Assembly (NCBI RefSeq): GCF_030503595.1
Contig: NZ_CP129966.1
Location: forward strand, 1-64,000
Direction: 5' to 3'
Length of the DNA stretch: 64,000 bases
DNA from: Corynebacterium sp. P4-C1
Lineage (GTDB): Bacteria; Actinomycetota; Actinomycetes; Mycobacteriales; Mycobacteriaceae
Position 1 is the stretch's first letter; each line of letters opens with the position of its first letter. Shown piece after piece: positions 26,280 to 35,399 of the stretch. The position numbers and the translations under genes are program-made. The notes below the pieces were generated by a model. The model searched no databases. It saw nothing but the letters and a program-made list of their open reading frames with translations, and was not told where the DNA came from.

Positions 26280-27068
26280 CTACTTGCCCTTGCGCTGCTG
26301 CATACGGCGCATCTTGCGGTTCATGCCCGCCATATTCTGCGCCTGGTGCGGCATCGGGCCCTTCGGCAAACCTGCGCGCTGGCCGCCGCGGACGTTGTCC
26401 ATCGCCTCAAGCTTCGCGTTGATGGAGTAGACCTCGTCCTTGCTGTAATTCTTCGGCAGCTTCAGCATCGTGCGCTGCAGCTTCTTCGGCGGGACCTGGC
26501 CCTCCTCGGAACCCACGAAGATCTCATGGATCGGAACACCTGCCACCAGGCGGTCGATACGCTTGCGCTCCTTTTCCATCAGCGGCTTCACACGCTTGGT
26601 GGAACCCTCGCCGACGAGAACGACACCCGGGTTGCCTACCACGCGGTGAACCGTGTCCATCTGCGGCGTCGCGGCAATGCCGGTCTTGGTCAACCAGACA
26701 ATGCCCATCGTGTTGCGCATGTTCTCTAGCGTCCAGCCAGCGGCGCCCGGTGTGTCGCCGACCTCGTCGTACATCGACCCCTCCAAACGGCGGGTGAAGA
26801 TGAACATGGCCAGAACGAAACCGAACAGCAGGCCCAGCACCAGCATGAACCACTGGCCCTTGAAGAGCAGGCCGATGAGGAAGAATAGCAGGCCGAGGCC
26901 CAAGATGGCGGCCAGCATGAGCGGGATCAGCATCTTGTCGCGCTTGCGCTGGAGGTTGAACGCCTGCCAGATCTGCGAGCGGGTCTGCTTGCGTTGCGTG
27001 CGCTTCGCCGAGCGCTGCTCCTTCTTCGCAGCCTTCTCGGCGGCGGTTGCCTTGTTGTCCTTTGCCAT
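26280..27068 (-). CDS. DUF4191 membrane protein
   Basis: A 262-aa actinobacterial protein: a Lys/Ala-rich cytoplasmic start, two close TM helices (MLIPLMLAAILGLGLLFFLIG and WFMLVLGLLFGFVLAMFIF), then a soluble domain with GNPGVVLVGEGSTKRVKPLM and a basic Met/Gln/Arg tail. In C. glutamicum and relatives this gene neighbours lipA; here a fatty-acyl gene block of about 6 kb separates them. Start at the ATG at 27068; TAATGT ends 7 nt upstream (leaderless). Function unknown. Confidence 0.87.
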   Translation of the reverse strand: MAKDNKATAAEKAAKKEQRSAKRTQRKQTRSQIWQAFNLQRKRDKMLIPLMLAAILGLGLLFFLIGLLFKGQWFMLVLGLLFGFVLAMFIFTRRLEGSMYDEVGDTPGAAGWTLENMRNTMGIVWLTKTGIAATPQMDTVHRVVGNPGVVLVGEGSTKRVKPLMEKERKRIDRLVAGVPIHEIFVGSEEGQVPPKKLQRTMLKLPKNYSKDEVYSINAKLEAMDNVRGGQRAGLPKGPMPHQAQNMAGMNRKMRRMQQRKGK

Positions 27069-27128
27069 GGTCACCACATTATCGAAGTGCAGCTTTAAGG
27101 AACGAACCGCCACCGCCTGCCGCACATG

Positions 27129-27164
27129 AAAAGACCGCCGCTCCCTGTCGTGGGGGAGCGGCGG
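27129..27164 (-). terminator. Terminator of the htdX-fabG4 operon
   Basis: CCGCCGCTCCC (27135-27145) and GGGAGCGGCGG (27154-27164) form an 11-bp GC-rich stem. On the minus strand it is followed by TCTTTTC. It is located 23 nt past the MaoC gene stop. Confidence 0.85.
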
Positions 27165-27187
27165 GTGGCGCGTTAGCCCTGTCCCTC

Positions 27188-28192
27188 TTACAGCGGGGTG
27201 AGCTCAGCGTTGAGGTGCAGCTTGTCCGGCTTGGAGGAGCTGCGCAGCTGGATGTCGTAGGAGCCGTCTTCTTCCTCGATCGTCCACAGCGCGACCTGCG
27301 CCGGGATCACGACCGGCTTGACGAACTCGACGGAGTAGCGCAGCGCCGATGGAAGCTTGCCCTCCAGCGGTGCCAGCACGGCAGCCGCAGAGTACATGCC
27401 GTGCGCGATGCGTGCCGGGAACCCGAACAGCTTCGCACCGAGGTTGGAGGTGTGAATCGGGTTGTGGTCGTTGGAGGCCTCGACGTAGGCGTTGACGTCG
27501 GAACCCGTCCAGCGCCAGCGGGCGTTCGGCTTGAATTCCGGAAGCTCCGGTTTCGGCAGAACCTTGCCGCTGTCCTCTGCGCGGGTGGTCACACTGACAT
27601 CTGCGGACTTGGCGAATTTCGCGCCCATGCCCAGGAAGGTCGATGTCTGGCGCCACACCGGCTCATTGTTCTCCCCGCCCTCGGCGAAGATCTCCGTGAC
27701 GATATCCACGAGCAGCCCGCGGCGGTGCGGGCGCAGGTTCTCGCCGTGGGAGCGGATGGTGTACGTCTCGTCGACCGTCAGGGTGCGGGACTGCTCGATC
27801 ACGTTGGTCACGTGCACGGCGCCCATCGCCGGGTACGGGAAGTCCGGGCGGGAGAGCAGCTCCATGACCAACGGGAAGGAGAGCACGAAGAAATAGGTAG
27901 GCGGGAGTTCGTTGCCCAGGCGCAGGCCCGTGGCGCTGGTGTAGGCGGCCAGATTCTTCTTGTCCACCTTCACGCCGTTGACCTGGATCGCCGAGGTCGG
28001 GTCCTGCTTCGCTTCGCGCGTTCCGCCCACACCAGGGATGGCGCTGCGGAAGATCTTGCGGTTGATCGCCTTCAGGTCCGGGATGGACTTCAGGTTCTCG
28101 TACTGGCGGGAAGCGCCGGCCCCGGCAGACGAAGCCTGCCCGGCTTTCTTCTGCGGGTGGTCGCCATTGCCCTTGTTCACCGAAGTAGTCAT
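27188..28192 (-). CDS. MaoC-like (3R)-hydroxyacyl-thioester dehydratase, HtdX-like
   Basis: A 334-aa double-hotdog hydratase. The C-terminal MaoC domain has the catalytic Asp/His loop YVEASNDHNPIHTS followed by GFPARIAHGMYSAA; the N-terminal hotdog half lacks this motif, as in mycobacterial HtdX (Rv0241c). It would dehydrate 3-hydroxyacyl-CoA/ACP in fatty-acid synthesis or elongation, next to the ketoreductase encoded directly upstream (5-nt gap), so the two are co-transcribed. Exact chain length and carrier are not deducible. Confidence 0.88.
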   Translation of the reverse strand: MTTSVNKGNGDHPQKKAGQASSAGAGASRQYENLKSIPDLKAINRKIFRSAIPGVGGTREAKQDPTSAIQVNGVKVDKKNLAAYTSATGLRLGNELPPTYFFVLSFPLVMELLSRPDFPYPAMGAVHVTNVIEQSRTLTVDETYTIRSHGENLRPHRRGLLVDIVTEIFAEGGENNEPVWRQTSTFLGMGAKFAKSADVSVTTRAEDSGKVLPKPELPEFKPNARWRWTGSDVNAYVEASNDHNPIHTSNLGAKLFGFPARIAHGMYSAAAVLAPLEGKLPSALRYSVEFVKPVVIPAQVALWTIEEEDGSYDIQLRSSSKPDKLHLNAELTPL

Positions 28193-28197
28193 CGTAT

Positions 28198-29535
28198 CTA
28201 CGCTCCCAGCAGGTTCTGGCCGCAGACGCGGACCGTGTTGCCGTTGACGGCGACAGACGACGGCGCGGAGAAGTACGCGACAGTCTCGGCGACGTCGACC
28301 GGCTGGCCACCCTGGTTGAGGGAGTTCAGGCGGCGGCCGACCTCGCGCGGGCCGAACGGCATTGCGGCGGTCATGTCGGTCTCGATGAAGCCCGGGGCGA
28401 CGGCGTTGATGGAGCCGCCGAGCTCGGCGATGCGGTCCGCGAGGGCATCCACGAAGCCGACAACACCGGCCTTGGTGGTGGCGTAGTTGGTCTGGCCGCG
28501 GTTACCGGCGATGCCGGCCATGGAGGAGACACCGATGATGGCAGGTTTCTCGGCGAACGCATCCGCGTCGAGAAGTCCCTCGGTGATGCGCACCGGTGCG
28601 ACGAGGTTGATGTTCTGGACCATGTTCCAGCGGCCCTCGTCCATGTTCACCAGCAGCTTGTCGCGGGTGACACCTGCGTTGTGGACGATAGTGTCGATCT
28701 TGCGACCGTAGCGCTCCTCGGCGTGCTTGGCGATGACTTCAGCCGCCTTCGGGTCGGTCACGTCGAGCGGAAGGGCGGTGCCCTTGACCTTGTTCGCGGT
28801 TTCAGCGAGGCCTTCACCTGCCTGCGGGATATCGACGCAGATGACCTTGGCGCCGTCGCGGGCCAGAGTCTCGGCGATGGTGGCGCCGATGCCGCGTGCG
28901 GCACCGGTCACGACAGCGAGGCGGCCTTCGAGCGGCTTGTCCCAGTTCTCCGGAAGCTGAACATCGACCGGGGTGATGCGGATGACCTGTGCGTCGACAA
29001 AAGCGGACTTGCCGGACAGGAGGAAGCGGAGGGTGGACTCCACCTTGTTGATCTGGCCGCCATCGATCGTCGGATCAACGTAGACCAGCTGGACGGTTGC
29101 AGACTTGCGCATTTCCTTCGCCAGGGAACGGGTGAAGCCTTCGAGGGCGCGTGCGGCGATGCGCGCATCGGCGCCGTCGATAAGCTCCGGTGTCGTGCCG
29201 ATGACCACGATGCGCGCGTTGTCCAGGACCTTCTTCAGCTGCGGGTTGAAGAATTCGTACAGTTGCACCAGGTCCTCCGGCTTCTTCAGCTCGGTCGCGT
29301 CGAAAACGATGCCTGCGCGCTTGGTGTCCGCTTCCGCCTTGATGAGCTTGTACGGCCCGTCGAGAAGCGGGGTGATCTGGTCCGCCAGACGGCCGTTGCC
29401 GCCGACGACCACCGGGCCGTGGAGAAGCGGCTCGCCCTGCTTGTAACGGCGCAGGGGGTAGCCCTGGGGGACACCCGCCTTCGCGGCGAGCGGGGAGTTG
29501 ATGAACTGTTCAAGGAGGCCTTGCTTTGCCACTTT
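28198..29535 (-). CDS. High-molecular-weight 3-oxoacyl reductase (FabG4-like SDR)
   Basis: About 445 aa. Residues about 1-200 are a degenerate flavodoxin/Rossmann-like extension, and about 205-445 a classic SDR: TGAARGIGATIAETLA (NAD(P) loop), NAG in VHNAGVTRDK, Ser in IIGVSSMAGIAG, and Y-x3-K in NYATTKAGVVGF. This is the layout of mycobacterial FabG4 (Rv0242c), an NADH-dependent 3-oxoacyl-CoA reductase. Start is the GTG at 29535, with AAGGAG 6 nt upstream; the upstream ATGs in frame lie on or before that Shine-Dalgarno. Divergent from fadA2, with a TATAAT -10 and a 22-bp palindrome between them. Confidence 0.9.
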   Translation of the reverse strand, partial: KVAKQGLLEQFINSPLAAKAGVPQGYPLRRYKQGEPLLHGPVVVGGNGRLADQITPLLDGPYKLIKAEADTKRAGIVFDATELKKPEDLVQLYEFFNPQLKKVLDNARIVVIGTTPELIDGADARIAARALEGFTRSLAKEMRKSATVQLVYVDPTIDGGQINKVESTLRFLLSGKSAFVDAQVIRITPVDVQLPENWDKPLEGRLAVVTGAARGIGATIAETLARDGAKVICVDIPQAGEGLAETANKVKGTALPLDVTDPKAAEVIAKHAEERYGRKIDTIVHNAGVTRDKLLVNMDEGRWNMVQNINLVAPVRITEGLLDADAFAEKPAIIGVSSMAGIAGNRGQTNYATTKAGVVGFVDALADRIAELGGSINAVAPGFIETDMTAAMPFGPREVGRRLNSLNQGGQPVDVAETVAYFSAPSSVAVNGNTVRVCGQNLLGA

Positions 29536-29595
29536 TTTCTCCTTCATTTTCGGCAATAGCGACCGTTCTCATTCGGTAGCTCTGTGTCGGATACT

Positions 29596-29601
29596 ATTAT
29601 A
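29596..29601 (-). promoter_or_regulatory. Candidate -10 box for the fabG4-htdX operon
   Basis: On the minus strand this reads TATAAT, a perfect -10. Transcription would start near 29589, giving a leader of about 54 nt with a strong Shine-Dalgarno. No good -35 is seen at 16-19 bp spacing; the TTGTAA inside the adjacent palindrome is 21 bp away. Confidence 0.6.
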
Positions 29602-29622
29602 AGATCGCAATGGTGACGAACC

Positions 29623-29644
29623 TTACAAAGTTCAAACTTTGTAA
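29623..29644. promoter_or_regulatory. 22-bp palindrome, candidate operator between fabG4 and fadA2
   Basis: Arms TTACAAAGTT and AACTTTGTAA are perfect inverted complements around a 2-nt centre (CA). The site sits just upstream of the fabG4 -10 box in the region where -35 contacts occur, and about 80 nt upstream of the fadA2 ATG. Size and symmetry suit a TetR-type or similar dimeric repressor. No regulator gene lies adjacent. Confidence 0.65.
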
Positions 29645-29725
29645 AGTGCCAGACAAAAAGCCTCGCGCGAGGCACTGAACAGCAGTAACTCGCCTGAGGT
29701 CTAATCGGAACTGCAGGAGATAAGC

Positions 29726-31021
29726 ATGAATCAACCCCGCAAAGTAGCCATCCTCGGCGGAAACCGTATCCCGTTCGCGCGTTCCAACAAGGAGTACGCG
29801 AACGCCTCTAACCAGGACATGCTGACCTCGGCCCTCAACGGCCTGGTCGCCCGCTATGGCCTGCAGGACAAGGAACTCGGTCTCGTTGTCGGTGGCGCAG
29901 TGCTCAAACACGCGCGCGATTTCAACCTCGTCCGCGAGTCCGTGCTCGGCTCCGAGCTGGCGTCCACGACCCCGGCATTCGACGTGCAGCACGCCTGCGG
30001 CACGTCTCTGACTTCCGCGATCCAGGTCGCGGACGCAATTGCTCTCGGCCGCATCGAGAACGGCATCGCCTGCGGCGCGGACACCACCTCGGACGCGCCG
30101 CTGGCCGTCAACGACACCCTTCGCAAGACCCTGATCCGTCTGTCCACCGCGAAGTCCGCTAAGGACCAGCTGAAGCTCGTCGGCTCCATCCGTCCGAACC
30201 AGCTGGCGCCGGAGCAGCCGCAGAACGGCGAGCCGCGGACCGGCCTGTCTATGGGTGAACACGCAGCTATCACCGCACGCGAGATGGAGATCACCCGTGA
30301 GGCACAGGACGAACTGGCGGCGACCTCCCACCAGAACCTGGCCAAGGCGTACGACGAAGGCTTCTTCAACGACCTGATGACCCCGTTCTTGGGTGTCAAC
30401 CGCGACACCAACCTGCGCCCTGACTCTTCTGTGGAGAAGCTGGCCAAGCTCAAGCCGGTCTTCGGCAAGAAGGACGCGGAGCAGCACGGCGGCACCGCCA
30501 CGATGACGGCGGGCAACTCGACCCCGCTCACCGACGGCGCGGCGGCTGTCCTCCTCGGCTCCGAGGAGTGGGCCAAGGAGCAGAACCTGCCGGTCCAGGC
30601 GTACATCGTCGATTCCGAGCTCGCCGCAGTCGACTTCGTGTCCGGCAAGGACGGCCTGCTCATGGCTCCAACCTATGCCGTCCCGCGCCTGCTCGAGCGC
30701 AACGGCCTGACCCTCCAGGACTTCGACTTCTACGAGATCCACGAGGCATTCGCCTCCCAGGTGCTGGCCACTCTCAAGGCGTGGGAGGACGAGACCTACT
30801 GCCGCGAGCGCCTCGGACTCGACGCCCCGCTGGGTTCCATCGATCGCTCCAAGCTCAACGTCAAGGGCTCCTCGCTGGCAGCCGGCCACCCGTTCGCGGC
30901 GACCGGCGCGCGCATCCTCGCATCCGCCGCGAAGACCCTCGAGCAGAACGGCGGCGGCCGCACCCTCATCTCCATCTGCGCCGCAGGTGGCCAGGGCGTC
31001 GTCGCCATCATCGAGCGCTAA
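29726..31021 (+). CDS. Acetyl-CoA acyltransferase (thiolase), FadA2-like
   Basis: A 431-aa thiolase. The acyl-accepting Cys is in DVQHACGTSLTSA (about residue 93), the His in YEIHEAFASQV, the third motif KGSSLAAGHPFAATGAR and the proton-transfer Cys in ICAAGGQGVVA. It resembles mycobacterial FadA2 (Rv0243) rather than short biosynthetic thiolases. It catalyses thiolytic cleavage (or condensation) of 3-ketoacyl-CoA. The start has GGAG about 10 nt upstream. FadE5-like dehydrogenase follows 49 nt downstream on the same strand. Confidence 0.93.
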   Translation: MNQPRKVAILGGNRIPFARSNKEYANASNQDMLTSALNGLVARYGLQDKELGLVVGGAVLKHARDFNLVRESVLGSELASTTPAFDVQHACGTSLTSAIQVADAIALGRIENGIACGADTTSDAPLAVNDTLRKTLIRLSTAKSAKDQLKLVGSIRPNQLAPEQPQNGEPRTGLSMGEHAAITAREMEITREAQDELAATSHQNLAKAYDEGFFNDLMTPFLGVNRDTNLRPDSSVEKLAKLKPVFGKKDAEQHGGTATMTAGNSTPLTDGAAAVLLGSEEWAKEQNLPVQAYIVDSELAAVDFVSGKDGLLMAPTYAVPRLLERNGLTLQDFDFYEIHEAFASQVLATLKAWEDETYCRERLGLDAPLGSIDRSKLNVKGSSLAAGHPFAATGARILASAAKTLEQNGGGRTLISICAAGGQGVVAIIER

Positions 31022-31070
31022 CTCACCACACCCACCCCTAAAAGGAAGCATTCAAGGAAAGAAGGACATC

Positions 31071-33185
31071 ATGACTTCTGTTGAGGATAAAGTCCGCAAG
31101 GTCAATCTGGAACGCCGTCCCCAGAGGCCGTTTCCCGAATCCCGTTCTCCGCAGGCGCTGCCGGAGACCCCGGACGCAGCGGTCGCAGGCAAGCTGAAGA
31201 CGCTGCTCGACGGCAAGTGGGAAGAGCAAAAGGACAACATCCGCGAGCAGCTCAACCGCGAAGAATCGCTGCCGATGATCGAGGGCTCCGTTGAAGAGAT
31301 CCGCGCCGCCCTGCTGGAGAAGGTCAAGATGGTGGCCGCCTCCGGCATGATGCAGACGGCCTTCTCCAAGGCGAACGGAGGTTCAGGTGAAGCCCACGTC
31401 GGCATCATGGGCCTGGACCTGCTCGGGCAGTTCAACGGCTCGCTGGCGATCAAGTCCGGTGTGCAGTTCGGCCTGTGGGGCGGCGCCGTCGACGTGCTGG
31501 GCACCGAGCGCCACCGCGAGTACGCCCAGGGCGCCATGGACCTGTCCAAGCTGGGCAGCTACGGCATGACTGAGCGTGGCCACGGCTCCAACGTGCAGGA
31601 GCTGCAGACCACGGCGACCTACGACCCGGAGACCCAGGAGTTCATCATCAACTCCCCGTCTCCGTCGGCCACCAAGGTCTACATCGGCAACACCGCCCGT
31701 GACGGACGCTGGTCCGCTGTTTTCGCGCAGCTCTACACTCCGGGTGTGGAGGAATCCCACGGTGTGCACTGCTTCGTGGTGCGCATTCGCGAAGAAGATG
31801 GCTCCCCTGTCGAGGGCGTCACCATCGGCGACCACGGCCACAAGGGCGGCCTGCTTGGCGTCGACAACGGCACCCTGACGTTCGACAACGTCCGTATCCC
31901 ACGTGAGGCGCTGCTCAACCAGTTCGGCGATGTCGATGCGGAGGGTAACTACACGTCCCCGATCGACTCGAAGAACCGCCGCTTCTTCACCATGCTGGGC
32001 ACCCTGATCCGCGGCCGCATTGCCGTTGGTGCCGCCGGATCCGGCGCAACCAAGTCCTCCCTGGCGATCGCTCTGAAGTACGCGCACCAGCGCCGCCAGT
32101 TCGACTACGGCGACACCGGCGAGGAAAGCAAGCTGATCGACTACCGCCAGCACCGCCGCCGCCTGATCATCCCGCTGGCCCGCTCCTACGCGCTCCAGCT
32201 GCTGCAGAACCAGCTGACGGCCCGCTACGCCGACCAGACGGAGCGCCAGGCCTCCGGCGAGTGGTCCGTGACCAATCCGACCGAAGCACAGGCTCTGGCT
32301 TCCCGCGAGATGGAGACCTTGGCGGCGGCGTTCAAGGCCGTGGCCACCGAGCACGCCACCGACACCATCCAGGAGTGCCGCGAGGCCTGCGGTGGCGCCG
32401 GCTTCATGTCGGAGAACCTGCTGACCACCTTCCGCGCCGACACGGACGTGTACAACACGTTCGAAGGCGACAACACCGTCCTGCTGCAGCTCGCCGGCAA
32501 GAACCTGCTGACCGCGTACACCAGCGAGATGGCTAACCCGTCCGCAGTGGACATCGTGAAGTTCGCGGCCACCAACGTGACCGACATCTTCCGCAGCCGC
32601 GCTGGCCTGGGTTCCACCGTCCAGTCCGTGGTGGACACGTTCACCAGCGAGGAAGCGTCCCTGTTCGACGCCGACTACCAGCTCAAGGTCGTCCAGATGC
32701 GCGAGCAGCTGGTCATGCGTTCCCTTATCCGCCGTATCCAGAGCGCACGCAAGCTGGACAAAGCTGAGGCTGCGAAGGTCATCGACAAGGCTCAGGACCA
32801 CATGCTCAACGCCGCGTGGGCGTACATCGAGAACCTGATGGTCCAGGCCATGATTGAGGCCGAGCGCTCCCTGCCGGTGGGCTCCACCGAGCGCGCCGTC
32901 TTCGAGCAGGTGCGCCACCTGTTCGTTCTCGACACCATTGTCCGCGAGGCCGGCTGGTACCAGGAGCACAACGTGATCTCCTCCGGCCGCGTCAAGGCAG
33001 CCCGCGCATCCATCAACGACCTGGTCGACTCCCTCGGTCCGTGGTCCGAGGTGCTCGTGGACGCGTTCGCCATCCCGTCGGTTGTCCTCGACCGCCCGCT
33101 GTTCAAGGACGGCGGCACGGACGATTCCCGCGACAACCCGGAGGCATGGAAGGTCGGATCGAACATCCCGACCGGCCAGGAGTAG
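31071..33185 (+). CDS. Acyl-CoA dehydrogenase, FadE5-like (long form)
   Basis: A 704-aa acyl-CoA dehydrogenase with the C-terminal extension seen in FadE5 (Rv0244c). ACAD signatures include YGMTERGHGSNVQELQTTA (FAD/substrate loop), GHKGGLLGVDNGTLTFDNVRIPREALL, RRQFDYGDTGEE and CREACGGAGFMSENLL (the helix before the FAD site), with EGDNTVLLQLAGKNL after it. It oxidises acyl-CoA to trans-2-enoyl-CoA. ATG at 31071 with GAAGGA 5 nt upstream; the frame to 30987 is an overlap shadow. A hairpin terminator follows at 33229. Confidence 0.92.
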   Translation: MTSVEDKVRKVNLERRPQRPFPESRSPQALPETPDAAVAGKLKTLLDGKWEEQKDNIREQLNREESLPMIEGSVEEIRAALLEKVKMVAASGMMQTAFSKANGGSGEAHVGIMGLDLLGQFNGSLAIKSGVQFGLWGGAVDVLGTERHREYAQGAMDLSKLGSYGMTERGHGSNVQELQTTATYDPETQEFIINSPSPSATKVYIGNTARDGRWSAVFAQLYTPGVEESHGVHCFVVRIREEDGSPVEGVTIGDHGHKGGLLGVDNGTLTFDNVRIPREALLNQFGDVDAEGNYTSPIDSKNRRFFTMLGTLIRGRIAVGAAGSGATKSSLAIALKYAHQRRQFDYGDTGEESKLIDYRQHRRRLIIPLARSYALQLLQNQLTARYADQTERQASGEWSVTNPTEAQALASREMETLAAAFKAVATEHATDTIQECREACGGAGFMSENLLTTFRADTDVYNTFEGDNTVLLQLAGKNLLTAYTSEMANPSAVDIVKFAATNVTDIFRSRAGLGSTVQSVVDTFTSEEASLFDADYQLKVVQMREQLVMRSLIRRIQSARKLDKAEAAKVIDKAQDHMLNAAWAYIENLMVQAMIEAERSLPVGSTERAVFEQVRHLFVLDTIVREAGWYQEHNVISSGRVKAARASINDLVDSLGPWSEVLVDAFAIPSVVLDRPLFKDGGTDDSRDNPEAWKVGSNIPTGQE

Positions 33186-33228
33186 GGAAGTGACGGGCTT
33201 CTAAACACGGAGGGGTCCGCGCACACGA

Positions 33229-33263
33229 GAAAGCCCACCAGGGTTCATCCCTGGTGGGCTTTC
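33229..33263. terminator. Strong hairpin terminator after fadE5
   Basis: GAAAGCCCACCAGGG (33229-33243) and CCCTGGTGGGCTTTC (33249-33263) are perfect inverted complements with a 5-nt loop TTCAT. The arms carry A- and T-runs at their outer ends, so the hairpin could terminate either direction; it lies 44 nt after the fadE5 stop. Confidence 0.85.
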
Positions 33264-33312
33264 ATCGTCGACGGGGCGAATCGTTGCGCTGGCATCAGCG
33301 GCCCTGCCACTA

Positions 33313-33382
33313 AAACCCAGCTACCTGGATCCAGCTAATCGTCCCTATTAAGGCGGAAAGCTGGTTCCAAGTAGCTGGATTT
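33313..33382. repeat. Long imperfect inverted repeat in the fadE5-lipA gap
   Basis: AAACCCAGCTACCTGGATCC then AGCT (33313-33336) pairs with AGCTGGTTCCAAGTAGCTGG then ATTT (33359-33382): 21 of 24 positions match, with a 22-nt loop. It lies between two convergent genes and encodes no protein. There is no U-tract, and a strong terminator is already present upstream, so it may be a miniature repeat element or a processed RNA hairpin rather than a terminator. Apart from this repeat, nothing further is seen in 33264-33453. Confidence 0.7.
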
Positions 33383-33453
33383 AGCAGCCCGAGGTTTAGC
33401 GGCCCGGGAAGCCTGGGAAGACAACCGGATCACCGCGAAGCGGCGCTTCCTTT

Positions 33454-34539
33454 TTACTCGGCGCCGATACCCGGCATGCCGAGGCCGACTGCCGGGCGGC
33501 CGGCGGAAACAACCGGGGTCTCCTGCGAGGGGCCGTACTTGGTCAGCAGGGACTCTGCCTCCTGCTCCGTGGCACCCTGGGAGGTTTCCGCGAGGTGTTT
33601 GAGGTTCTCCGGCAGCTCACGGCCGTGGAACTTCATCGCCTCCACGTAGAGCTTGCCCGCGCGGTAGGAGGAGCGGACCAGCGGGCCGGACATGACGGCT
33701 GCGAAGCCCATGTCGTAGGCGGCATCGCGGTACTCGATGAATTCTTCTGGCTTCACCCAACGCTCGATCGGGTGGTACATCGGGCCGGGACGCAAGTACT
33801 GGGTGATCGTGATGATGTCCGTGCCCGCGTCGTGCATGTCGGCGAGGGCCTCGAGGACTTCCTCGCGGGTCTCGCCCATGCCCAGAATAAGGTTGGACTT
33901 GGTGATCAGGCCGTAGTCGCGCGCCTGGCGGATAACGTCAAGGGAGCGCTCGTAGCGGAAAGCTGGGCGGATGCGTTTGAAGATGCGCGGCACCGTCTCA
34001 AGGTTGTGCGCGAAAACCTCGGGCTCGGCCTCGAAAACCTGCTGGAGCAGGTCCGGCTTGCCGGAGAAGTCCGGGGTCAGGTTCTCGACACCGGTGTGCG
34101 GGTTGAGCTCGTGGATTTTGCGCACCACCTCGGCGTACAGCCATGCGCCCTCGTCCTCGAGGTCGTCGCGGGTGACACCGGTGATGGTGGAGTAGTTGAG
34201 CTGCATTTCCCGCACGCTCTCGGCGACGCGCTGCGGCTCCTCGACATCGAGGGGCTCGGGCTTCGCGGAGTTGATTTGGCAGAAATCGCAACGGCGGGAG
34301 CAGTTCGCGCCACCGATGAGGAAGGTGGCCTCACGCGACTCCCAGCACTCGTGGATGTTGGGGCAGCCGGCCTCCTGGCACACGGTGTGAAGGGAAGCGC
34401 CCTTCACTTTCTTCCGCATGTCCTCGTATTCGGGGCCGGTTTTCACGGCGTTGCGGATCCAGCGCGGCTTAGATTCGATAGGGGTCTGCGCGTTGCGCTT
34501 TTCGACGCGGCGCAGCTTGCGTCCTTCTTCTGCGACAGT
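33454..34539 (-). CDS. lipA: Lipoyl synthase (radical SAM)
   Basis: A protein of about 361 aa that inserts two sulfurs into octanoyl-lysine of lipoyl domains. Auxiliary cluster Cys are in [13 protein letters not shown] (C-x4-C-x5-C) and the radical-SAM Cys in [11 protein letters not shown] (C-x3-C-x2-C), with the C-terminal RSSYRAG supplying the conserved Ser ligand. Start taken as the GTG at 34539 ([13 protein letters not shown]); an ATG at 34560 would add seven residues. It lies downstream of lipB (63 nt apart) and of gcvPTH, whose H protein it modifies, as well as AceF. Confidence 0.95.
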   Translation of the reverse strand, partial: TVAEEGRKLRRVEKRNAQTPIESKPRWIRNAVKTGPEYEDMRKKVKGASLHTVCQEAGCPNIHECWESREATFLIGGANCSRRCDFCQINSAKPEPLDVEEPQRVAESVREMQLNYSTITGVTRDDLEDEGAWLYAEVVRKIHELNPHTGVENLTPDFSGKPDLLQQVFEAEPEVFAHNLETVPRIFKRIRPAFRYERSLDVIRQARDYGLITKSNLILGMGETREEVLEALADMHDAGTDIITITQYLRPGPMYHPIERWVKPEEFIEYRDAAYDMGFAAVMSGPLVRSSYRAGKLYVEAMKFHGRELPENLKHLAETSQGATEQEAESLLTKYGPSQETPVVSAGRPAVGLGMPGIGAE

Positions 34540-34602
34540 CACGGATCCCACGTTAATCACGCCCGCGCAAAGGCGCGAATATCGCAGGATGAAGGCCCCC
34601 TT

Positions 34603-35343
34603 TTAGAGTCGTCCGTGCGAAATGGTGTGGTCCGCCACGGCGAGTTCACCGGAAAGCGCGCGGTCGAGATTGCGGATCACGGTCGGTGCAATGTCGTCGG
34701 GTGTGACATCGCGCCCGGTTTCCAGGCTCATGGTGGTGACATCGGCGTCGCTGATGCCGCAGGCGACGATGTGGCCGAAGTATTCCAGGGTGTTGTTGCA
34801 GTTCACTGCCAGACCGTGCATGGTCACGCCACGGGTGACGCGGATACCGAGCTGTGCGACTTTGCGGTCGCGGCGCACGCCTACCGACGGATCGTCCGCT
34901 GGCACCCACACTCCCGAACGCCCTTCGATGCGTCCGGCGTCCTCGACACCGAATTCGCGCACGGAGGCGATCAAGGCTTCCTCGATGCGGCGGACGAAAT
35001 CGACCACGTCCACCGGGTCGGCGAGTTTGATGATGGGGTAGACGACCAGCTGGCCTTCGCCGTGCCAGGTGATGCGGCCGCCGCGGTCGACGGTGACGAC
35101 GGGCTGACCGTTGTCCGGCATGTCCTCTGGTTGGGTTCGTTTGCCGGCGGTGTAGGTGTTGGGGTGCTGGAGGACCAGCAGGGTGTCGCCGATCTCGTCG
35201 CGTGCGCGCTGGGCGGTGAGCTCTGCCTGCAAGTCCCAGGTCTCCGCATAGTCCACGAGCCCCAGTTCCCGCACGTCAAGTGGGGAATCTGAGGCTCGAA
35301 TGGAGCGGTCGGGCGGGAAGAACGGTTCACGAGGGGCACTCAT
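34603..35343 (-). CDS. lipB: Octanoyl-ACP:protein octanoyltransferase
   Basis: A 246-aa enzyme moving octanoate from ACP to lipoyl domains, the step before LipA. Motifs include [32 protein letters not shown] (conserved RGG-x-x-T-x-H-G-x-G-Q), [21 protein letters not shown] (catalytic Lys) and [11 protein letters not shown] with the acyl-accepting Cys. TACGAT ends 7 nt before the ATG and there is no Shine-Dalgarno, so it is likely expressed from its own leaderless promoter in addition to any read-through from gcvH. Confidence 0.95.
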   Translation of the reverse strand: MSAPREPFFPPDRSIRASDSPLDVRELGLVDYAETWDLQAELTAQRARDEIGDTLLVLQHPNTYTAGKRTQPEDMPDNGQPVVTVDRGGRITWHGEGQLVVYPIIKLADPVDVVDFVRRIEEALIASVREFGVEDAGRIEGRSGVWVPADDPSVGVRRDRKVAQLGIRVTRGVTMHGLAVNCNNTLEYFGHIVACGISDADVTTMSLETGRDVTPDDIAPTVIRNLDRALSGELAVADHTISHGRL

Positions 35344-35399
35344 GCCCTACATCGTAGACCCCGCCGCGCGCCGCTTACGGAGTGGATCGCTCCACAGGT

